64,000 nucleotides of DNA from Hymenobacter rigui. Lineage in GTDB: Bacteria > Bacteroidota > Bacteroidia > Cytophagales > Hymenobacteraceae. The stretch is taken from positions 62,001 to 126,000 of the forward strand of contig NZ_RWIT01000006.1 of assembly GCF_003944715.1 (NCBI RefSeq). The letters run 5' to 3'. Positions 58,594-64,000 of the stretch are shown here, piece after piece (the stretch's first letter is position 1; every line of letters begins with the position of its first letter). The translations under genes were made by a program, and so were the position numbers. The notes under the pieces were generated by a model. The model was not told where the DNA came from. It saw only the letters and a list, made by a program, of their open reading frames with translations, and made no database searches.

Positions 58594-59469
58594 TTATTTG
58601 TATTGGTAATGGCGCACATAGTCCATCTGCATCTGCTGGGGGAAGGTGGTTGAGCCATCAGGATTACCGTCGAAATTCCCCCCTACGGCCACGTTCAGAA
58701 TTACGAAGAATGGGTTGTTGAAGGGGAAGGGACTTGCGTCGTTGCCTGTAAACTGGTAATACGGCTGCGTTTCCCCATCCACGTAAAAGCGGAGCAGGTC
58801 CTTGCTGCGCACTACCGAATAGGTGTGGAAATCGGCCGACAAATCCACAGACATTGCTTTGGTGAAGCCCTTGTAGCGGTGGTCGGCAGTGCTATTGCCG
58901 AAGTGCATGGTGCTCAGGAATTCCCGGGGCTGACTGCCGCGTAGCTCCATAATGTCAATTTCACCGCACTTAGGCCAGTTATTCTGGTCGATATCGGAGC
59001 CCAGCATCCAGATGGCGGGCCACACGCCTTTGCCCTTGGGTAGCTTGGCGCGCACATCAATGCGGCCGTATTGGAAGCTCTGCTTGCCTTTGGTGATGAG
59101 GCGGCCCGAGGTGTAAGCATTGGGACCCGTCTGCTTGGCCTGAATTACGAGGTTGCCCCCGCTCATGTACACGTTGTCGTTGGTGTTAGTGTAGGTCTGC
59201 AGCTCGTTGTTGCCCCAGCCGCCGCCGCCCAGCTCGTAGGTCCACTTGGTCTGGTCGAGGGCCCCGGTATTGAACTCGTCGCTCCAGACCAGCTCCGTGT
59301 ACTGGTTGTAGTCGCGCGCTTCCTCATTCACTACCGGCGTGGTGGAGGTAGGAGTAGGCTGCGGGACGTTCTTGGTTTTGGTTTCGGTGCAGGCTAGCAG
59401 ACTCAATGCTACAGCTAGGCCGGCAGTCAGGAAAGCGGGATTCGGCCGGAGCCGGAAGAAGTTTTTCAT
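58594..59469 (-). CDS. GH16 endo-beta-glucanase lipoprotein (laminarinase-type)
   Basis: 291 residues with a lipobox LLAC (Cys near 27) after a signal peptide. GH16 beta-jelly-roll: LVWSDEFNTG (about 60-69), the catalytic motif GEIDIMEL (about 167-174) in the ExDxxE form seen in laminarinases (beta-1,3-glucanases) rather than the ExDxE form of lichenases, and FFVILNVAVGGNF (about 256-268). It should cut beta-1,3-linked glucans at the cell surface. Last gene of the minus-strand SusC-SusD-SGBP-GH16 locus. Confidence 0.93.
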   Translation of the reverse strand: MKNFFRLRPNPAFLTAGLAVALSLLACTETKTKNVPQPTPTSTTPVVNEEARDYNQYTELVWSDEFNTGALDQTKWTYELGGGGWGNNELQTYTNTNDNVYMSGGNLVIQAKQTGPNAYTSGRLITKGKQSFQYGRIDVRAKLPKGKGVWPAIWMLGSDIDQNNWPKCGEIDIMELRGSQPREFLSTMHFGNSTADHRYKGFTKAMSVDLSADFHTYSVVRSKDLLRFYVDGETQPYYQFTGNDASPFPFNNPFFVILNVAVGGNFDGNPDGSTTFPQQMQMDYVRHYQYK

Positions 59470-59529
59470 GGACGAAGGTTACGGAAGGAGGACTACAACA
59501 CAACAAAACCAGCCCTCCGGCACCGCCAA

Positions 59530-59561
59530 AGCCGGCCAGCGCATTCCTGCACTGGCCGGCT
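59530..59561 (-). terminator. Possible weak terminator after the PKD lipoprotein gene
   Basis: A 10-bp perfect stem AGCCGGCCAG / CTGGCCGGCT (59530-59539 / 59552-59561) but only TTT follows on the minus strand. It may attenuate expression of the distal GH16 gene. Confidence 0.45.
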
Positions 59562-59585
59562 AAACCGGAGAAGAAAATGCCGGAA

Positions 59586-60845
59586 CTACTTGACAACCAT
59601 CTTAATGGTGAAGACGGTTCCGCCGTTCTGGCCACTGCCGGCCCGCAGGGTCATCTTCTGGTTATCAATGCTCAGAATGCGGTACACCCGCTCGGTCGGC
59701 GAGGCATCGGTGGCGGCAATGAAGGCCCCGGGCCGCGTGAGGGTGAACTGCGCCAGGCCTGCACCCGAAGCCGGACCGAATACGTAAGGCGAGGTGCCCG
59801 ACAAAGGAGCGGAGCAAACGTAGCCGGCGGCTGCCGAGAAGGTTTCAGCCTTGGCGTCGTAAGTGAAAACGTTGGCCGTGGAGAAGGTGTACTCGTCGTC
59901 CGTCTGGCAGGCGGGCAGCGTGCCGGCGGCGGCTCCGGCGAAGTAGGCCAGCGGGTTGGCCTCGGTGCCTACCGTAATGGGGGCATCGGCGGCGTTGTCC
60001 AGTTTCCAGGTACGCGAGGAGCCGCCCGTGAGCAGCTGCTTGTATGGAGCCGTAGCATCGTAGGGGGCCAGCGTCAGCACGGTACGGGTACCGTCGGGGT
60101 TGGTGCCGCGCAGGCGCAGCTTGGTATCGGTAGCCTCCAGAATATCGTATGTTTTGTTGGCTACGGAATCAGTAATACCGATGAAGTTGCCTTTCCCTTT
60201 CAGTACGATTTGCGGATTGCCGCTGGCATTGGGCCGGAACACGAAGCTGCCGCCGTTATCTACCGATGTGCCGCAAGTACCGTTCTTGAACGTCTGGCCG
60301 CCACTCACGTAGCCCAGCGAGAAGTTCTTGCTGAAAGCAAACTGGTCGTCGAGCTGGCAAGCGTTGAGTACCGTAGAGCTAGACAGCACCGTTCCCGTGG
60401 CCGATTCGCGCACGATGGCACCCGGGTCGGAGGAAAGGGACCATACGCGGGTACCGCTGCCGCTGCAGTCTACCAGCTTGCTGAAGGCCGCGTTGTTGCA
60501 GGCGTCCGGAATAGTGATGGTCTGCTTGGCTGAGATGCCCGTGCCACCGCGGCCGGAAGTGTACAGCTGCACTTGGTAGGAGCCGGGCTGCGGGTAGGTG
60601 TGCGATACCGGGCTACCAGTACCGCGCGAGTTGTCGCCGAAATCCCAGGAGTACACAAAGCCATCGGTGCTGGTGCTGGTGAACGTCACCACCGTGGGAA
60701 ACTCCGTGGTATTGGCCTGGGAGGTAAAGGATGCCTGGGGCACGGCGCCCTCCAGCTTATAATCGTCGCCTTCCTTTTTGCAGGAGGCCAGCCACAGCGG
60801 CGCGGCCAGAAGGCCGAGGGCTGCTACACGTACTATCGTTTTCAT
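59586..60845 (-). CDS. PKD-domain surface glycan-binding lipoprotein with an internal duplication
   Basis: 419 residues, lipobox LASC (Cys near 22). A PKD domain spans about 37-110 (VYSWDFGDNSRGTGSPVSHT is its typical core). The rest contains two similar units. The first (about 115-265) has TRVWSLSSD, ACQLDDQFAFS, GGSFVFRP and TKLRLRGTNPDG; the second (about 268-419) has SRTWKLDNA, ACQTDDEYTFS, TSPYVFGP and QKMTLRAGSGQNG in the same order. They look like tandem lipocalin-like (DUF5004-like) beta barrels. Position directly after SusD in a beta-glucan locus makes it the probable surface glycan-binding protein (SGBP), by analogy with SusE/SusF. Confidence 0.85.
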   Translation of the reverse strand: MKTIVRVAALGLLAAPLWLASCKKEGDDYKLEGAVPQASFTSQANTTEFPTVVTFTSTSTDGFVYSWDFGDNSRGTGSPVSHTYPQPGSYQVQLYTSGRGGTGISAKQTITIPDACNNAAFSKLVDCSGSGTRVWSLSSDPGAIVRESATGTVLSSSTVLNACQLDDQFAFSKNFSLGYVSGGQTFKNGTCGTSVDNGGSFVFRPNASGNPQIVLKGKGNFIGITDSVANKTYDILEATDTKLRLRGTNPDGTRTVLTLAPYDATAPYKQLLTGGSSRTWKLDNAADAPITVGTEANPLAYFAGAAAGTLPACQTDDEYTFSTANVFTYDAKAETFSAAAGYVCSAPLSGTSPYVFGPASGAGLAQFTLTRPGAFIAATDASPTERVYRILSIDNQKMTLRAGSGQNGGTVFTIKMVVK

Positions 60846-60923
60846 GGGAAGTAAAGCAAGAAATGTGGGAAGGGGGAGAAAGGGCGGCGAAACGGGTAAC
60901 CGCCCCGCCGCTACACTGGCTGC

Positions 60924-62411
60924 TTAGTAGCCGGGGTTCTGGCTGAGGCCCCGGTTTACGTCGCGCTCCGATTGGGGCACGGGCAGCAACACGTTGTATG
61001 ATTTCACACCTTTGGCAATCAGCTGGGGCGAGGTAAGCAGCTCGCCGGTGCGCTTCATGTCAAACCACCGGTCGTTTTCGAAGGCCAGCTCGTACTTCCG
61101 CTCCCGCCACACGGCCCGCTTGAAGTTGTCGGCGCTGATGCCAGCGGCAATATCGTGGGTGCCAGGAGTATTGATGGCTTCGCCGAAAGCCCGGCGCCGC
61201 ACTTTGTTGATGGCTTCCAGACCCGAGGCCGTGGGGCCTTCCGCTTCCGCCTGAATCAGGTACATTTCAGCCAGACGCAGCACCGGAATGTTCAGCTCCG
61301 AGTCCCAGATGTTGGTGTTCACTTTGCCCACAAACCACTTTTTGCAGCCATAGCCGTTGGGCGAGCCGGGCAGCGTGGCCGGCTGTACGCGGCCATCGGG
61401 GTACTTGTCGCCGGGCTTCCAGATGGTTACGTCGCGGCGCAGGTCGCCGGCTTCGTAGCCCGCCACGAAATCGGGCTCCGGAATGTTGAAGCCGTAGCCG
61501 CCCTGGGGCACAATGCCCTGACCGCGGGGGCCGAAGAACTCGTTGCCCACGAAGCCTAGCCCATCAAAGGTGTACTGGTTGCGGCCGGCCACATACTGCA
61601 CCTCAAACAGCGACTCCTGGCCGTTTTCAGTGGATACCTTGAAGTTGTCGCCGTAGTTGGCCCACAGGGACTTACCGCTGCCGGCAATTACCTCTTTGGC
61701 CCGGGTGGCGGCCCCGGTCAGGTTGCCCTGGGTCAGGTACACCTTCGCCAGCAGGGCCGTAGCCGACCACTTGGTGGCCCGGCCGATGTCGTCGCCGCTG
61801 TAGGAGGTGGGCAGGTTGCCGATGGCGTCGGTGAGGTCCTGCACAATCTGGGTGTACACCTGGGCGGCCGGCGTGCGCTGCACGTTCACGTCTTCCAGGG
61901 TTACGGGGGGCTTGGTCAGCAGGGGCACGTCGCCGTAGGCCCGCACCAGGTCAAAGTAATACTTGGCCCGCAGGAACTGCGCCTCACCGATGCAGCGCTT
62001 CTGAATGGCGGCATCAATACTCATGGCCGGCACTTTCTGGAGCACAATATTGGCCCGCCCAATGCCGATGAAGCAGCCACCCCACAGGCGGCTTACAATG
62101 GGGTTGGTGGTGGGAATGTTGAAGAAATCGAGCTGTTGCTGCTCAATTCCGTCGCCGCCACCGCCACCGCCGGTAGTCGAAATGTCGGAGCCAATGTCAC
62201 CGATACCCCACAGGGCGTAGTTGTACTGCCCGCCTTTGCCCAGCTCGCTGTAAATAGCGTTGGTAGCCTGAATGGCATCGGTGGTGGTTTTGTAGAAGTT
62301 GGCATCGGTTACCTGGTCAGTCGGGGATTCCGAAAGGAATTCCTTCCCGCAGCCGGTCAGCAGGCCCAGCGTCAGCAGGGTAGCACTGGTATATTTTGTG
62401 ATGAAGCTCAT
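60924..62411 (-). CDS. SusD/RagB-family nutrient-binding outer-membrane lipoprotein
   Basis: 495 residues, lipobox LLTGC (Cys near 21), then CGKEFLSESPTDQVTDANFY, the usual SusD N-terminal block. Helical TPR-like pairs (FLRAKYYFDLVRAYGDVPL, about 145-163, is the conserved SusD block) and a C-terminal part with VWRERKYELAFENDRWFDMK (about 430-449) complete the family. It should form the lid of the SusCD pair that captures oligosaccharides at the cell surface; specificity inferred as beta-glucan from the GH16 neighbour. Ends GLSQNPGY, typical. Follows susC by 90 bp on the same strand. Confidence 0.95.
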   Translation of the reverse strand: MSFITKYTSATLLTLGLLTGCGKEFLSESPTDQVTDANFYKTTTDAIQATNAIYSELGKGGQYNYALWGIGDIGSDISTTGGGGGGDGIEQQQLDFFNIPTTNPIVSRLWGGCFIGIGRANIVLQKVPAMSIDAAIQKRCIGEAQFLRAKYYFDLVRAYGDVPLLTKPPVTLEDVNVQRTPAAQVYTQIVQDLTDAIGNLPTSYSGDDIGRATKWSATALLAKVYLTQGNLTGAATRAKEVIAGSGKSLWANYGDNFKVSTENGQESLFEVQYVAGRNQYTFDGLGFVGNEFFGPRGQGIVPQGGYGFNIPEPDFVAGYEAGDLRRDVTIWKPGDKYPDGRVQPATLPGSPNGYGCKKWFVGKVNTNIWDSELNIPVLRLAEMYLIQAEAEGPTASGLEAINKVRRRAFGEAINTPGTHDIAAGISADNFKRAVWRERKYELAFENDRWFDMKRTGELLTSPQLIAKGVKSYNVLLPVPQSERDVNRGLSQNPGY

Positions 62412-62501
62412 CGTCAGAAACTGTTAGGGAATTTTGTTGGTAGCCGGGTAACCGGAAGCTCAGCACGTAGCGTGCCGGCTCCCGGCCCCTGGCATCAGAC
62501 A

Positions 62502-64000
62502 CTAGAAACCGATGTTGAGACCAGCCAGGAATACCCGCGGCTGCGGATAAATGCCCAGGTCAACACCACGGGAACCTACCTCCGGGTCGTAGCCGGTGTA
62601 CTTGGTCAGCGTCAGCAGGTTCTGCGCCGATACGTACAGCCGCACCTGCTTGGCCGCAATGCGGCTCATGACCGTGGTGGGCAGCGAGTAGCCTAGCGTG
62701 AGGGTTTTGATACGCAGGTAGGAGCCATCCTCCAGGAAGTAGCTGCTTACCCGCAGGTTGGTGTTGGGGTCACCGGCCACGGCCCGGGGTACATCGTTGC
62801 TGGTGCCGGGGCCCGTCCAGCGGCCCAGTACCCGCTTGCTGCCGCTGCTGTTGCCATACAGCGGGCTTTCCAAGATGTAGCGGTTCTGGTTGTAGATGTC
62901 GTTGCCCTGGGAGCCCTGAATGAACATGTTCAGATCAAAGCCGCCGAAGGTGAGCGTGTTGTTGATGCCGTAGGTAAAATCGGGGTTGGGGTTGCCGATG
63001 AACGTCCGATCCGATGCGTTAATCACACCGTCGTTGTTCAGGTCTTTGAAGCGGATGTCGCCGGGGGCCGCCCCGTTCTGGGTAGCGTGGTTTTTCACGT
63101 CCTCCGGCGTCTGGAACAAGCCGTCAGCCACATAGCCATAGAACGAGCCGAAAGGCTGGCCTTTATCATAGCGGACAATCACACCGCTCAGCGCGCCCAG
63201 GCCATCGTAGGGCTGCCCTACCCCCAGCGACTCCAGCTTGGTTTTGTACGCCGACACGTTCAGGGTAGTGGTCCAGTTGAATGCCCGGCCCGAACCCTGC
63301 ACGTTGTGCGAGGTAAAGGAGAAGTCGATGCCGCGGTTGTAGGCGTTGGCCGCGTTACGGTTTACGCTCTCATACGTACCCGATACCAACGACACCGGCA
63401 CCGGCGCAATCAGGTTGGGCGAAGTCCGGTCGTATACGTCCACCGTAGCTTCAAAACGGTTATCCAGGAAGCCCATATCCAGGCCAATGTTGGTCTGGTT
63501 GTTGGTTTCCCAGCGCAGGTCCGGGTTGGCCAGGCGGGTAGGTGCGGCCCCGGTCTGGATGGTGCCGTTCGGCCCGAAGGGATACGAAATCTGGGAGTTG
63601 ATGGCGTAGAGGTAGGCAAAGCGGCCGGCGTTGTTGGGGTTACCCACTTTGCCGTAGCCCGCGCGCAGCTTCAGGTTGCTGATTACGCTGTTGCCTTTCA
63701 GGAAATCCTCCTCCGAGATGCGCCAGCCGGCCGATACGCCGGGGAAGAAGCCAAACTGGTCGCCGGGAATGAAGGCACCCGAGCCGTCGTAGCGGGCAAT
63801 GGCTTGGAACAGGTATTTACCGGCAAACTCGTAGTTCAGGCGAGCAAAGTAGCTGGCCAGGTGCGAGGTGGGGTTGATGATACCCGCGTTGGCCAGGGAC
63901 GTGTTCAGCGGCCCGGTGTTAATCACCTGCAGGTCGTTGCGCTGGTAGCCAGTGCGATAGGCCTCCACGTTGCTGTAGTTGAACCACTGCGCCGACTGCC
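62502..64000 (-). CDS. SusC/RagA-family TonB-linked outer-membrane transporter, C-terminal part, cut by window edge
   Basis: About 500 residues are visible, open from the stop (62502-62504) to the edge; the frame reads through GTG at 63966-63968 (not a real start). Family blocks: NLKLRAGYGKVGNPN, NPDLRWETNNQTNIGLDMGF, GDIRFKDLNNDGVINASDRT (a typical SusC loop), TYGINNTLTFGGFDLNMFIQGSQGND and LTKYTGYDPEVGS near the end; final strand FLAGLNIGF with terminal Phe. Signal peptide, carboxypeptidase-like, plug and STN/TonB box lie outside. Transports oligosaccharides with SusD, energised by TonB. Confidence 0.95.
   Translation of the reverse strand, partial: QSAQWFNYSNVEAYRTGYQRNDLQVINTGPLNTSLANAGIINPTSHLASYFARLNYEFAGKYLFQAIARYDGSGAFIPGDQFGFFPGVSAGWRISEEDFLKGNSVISNLKLRAGYGKVGNPNNAGRFAYLYAINSQISYPFGPNGTIQTGAAPTRLANPDLRWETNNQTNIGLDMGFLDNRFEATVDVYDRTSPNLIAPVPVSLVSGTYESVNRNAANAYNRGIDFSFTSHNVQGSGRAFNWTTTLNVSAYKTKLESLGVGQPYDGLGALSGVIVRYDKGQPFGSFYGYVADGLFQTPEDVKNHATQNGAAPGDIRFKDLNNDGVINASDRTFIGNPNPDFTYGINNTLTFGGFDLNMFIQGSQGNDIYNQNRYILESPLYGNSSGSKRVLGRWTGPGTSNDVPRAVAGDPNTNLRVSSYFLEDGSYLRIKTLTLGYSLPTTVMSRIAAKQVRLYVSAQNLLTLTKYTGYDPEVGSRGVDLGIYPQPRVFLAGLNIGF

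Noticed and set aside
1-64000. tRNA or rRNA genes, CRISPR arrays, prophage, transposases, integrons
   Set aside because: No cloverleaf, spacer-repeat array, transposase or phage structural gene was seen. The tail-fibre-like and collar proteins have signal peptides and no phage neighbours, so are not called prophage.

Overview
The window looks like a chromosomal segment of a high-GC member of the Bacteroidetes, most likely Hymenobacter or a close relative in the Cytophagales. Evidence: a type IX secretion C-terminal domain, a SusC/SusD pair, a DUF4175 protein, Bacteroidetes-type -7 boxes (TAnnTTTG, often TACCTTTG) just ahead of many starts, few visible Shine-Dalgarno sequences, and GC-rich third codon positions that create very long antisense ORFs. 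No phage, transposase, CRISPR, tRNA or rRNA was seen. The genus is inferred from protein style only.

Layout. 1-11852: core genes, namely lspA (cut by the left edge), ileS, an MMPL/RND-type exporter, a small STAS-like protein, glyS, a PiT phosphate permease, an acidic hypothetical and a DUF4385 protein. 11853-12992: a gene-free stretch packed with DnaA-box-like sites around a very AT-rich tract, best read as the replication origin (oriC); mnmG (gidA), a frequent oriC neighbour, lies 3 kb away. 12993-24929: a long minus-strand series with an Ig-like lipoprotein, a zinc-ribbon methyltransferase, mnmG, an arginyl/leucyl-transferase-like protein, ybeY, an RsbW-like ATPase, a huge Q-rich DUF4175 membrane protein and a BamA/TamA-type barrel. 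25114-36910: an M16 protease, a second STAS-like protein, then a maltodextrin/starch locus (MFS sugar permease, two exported GH13 amylases, an SDR) and a lipoprotein with a GATase1-like domain.

37287-41712: an alpha-glucan phosphorylase-like protein whose pyridoxal-phosphate lysine is replaced by threonine, a glutathionylspermidine-synthase-like ATP-grasp protein next to a lipoprotein with an R/S/G-rich tail, and a GDSL esterase. 42071-45754: three consecutive exported proteins (phage-tail-fibre-like, tail-collar with a twin-arginine-like leader, and a T9SS-sorted protein), the most system-like cluster of unknown role. 45877-58207: thioredoxin plus a small acidic partner, a polytopic membrane protein, rbfA, a methyltransferase, a LolC/E-type permease, a SNF2 helicase with a zinc-ribbon microprotein, an SRPBCC protein, lipoproteins and an RlmI-type rRNA methyltransferase. 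58594-64000: a probable beta-glucan (laminarin-type) utilisation locus on the minus strand: SusC (cut by the right edge), SusD, a PKD surface lipoprotein with an internal duplication, and a GH16 endoglucanase.

Intergenic DNA is rich in hairpins: rho-independent terminators, three copies of a REP-like palindrome with covarying arms, a doublet of a second palindrome downstream of mnmG, and several unique long inverted repeats.
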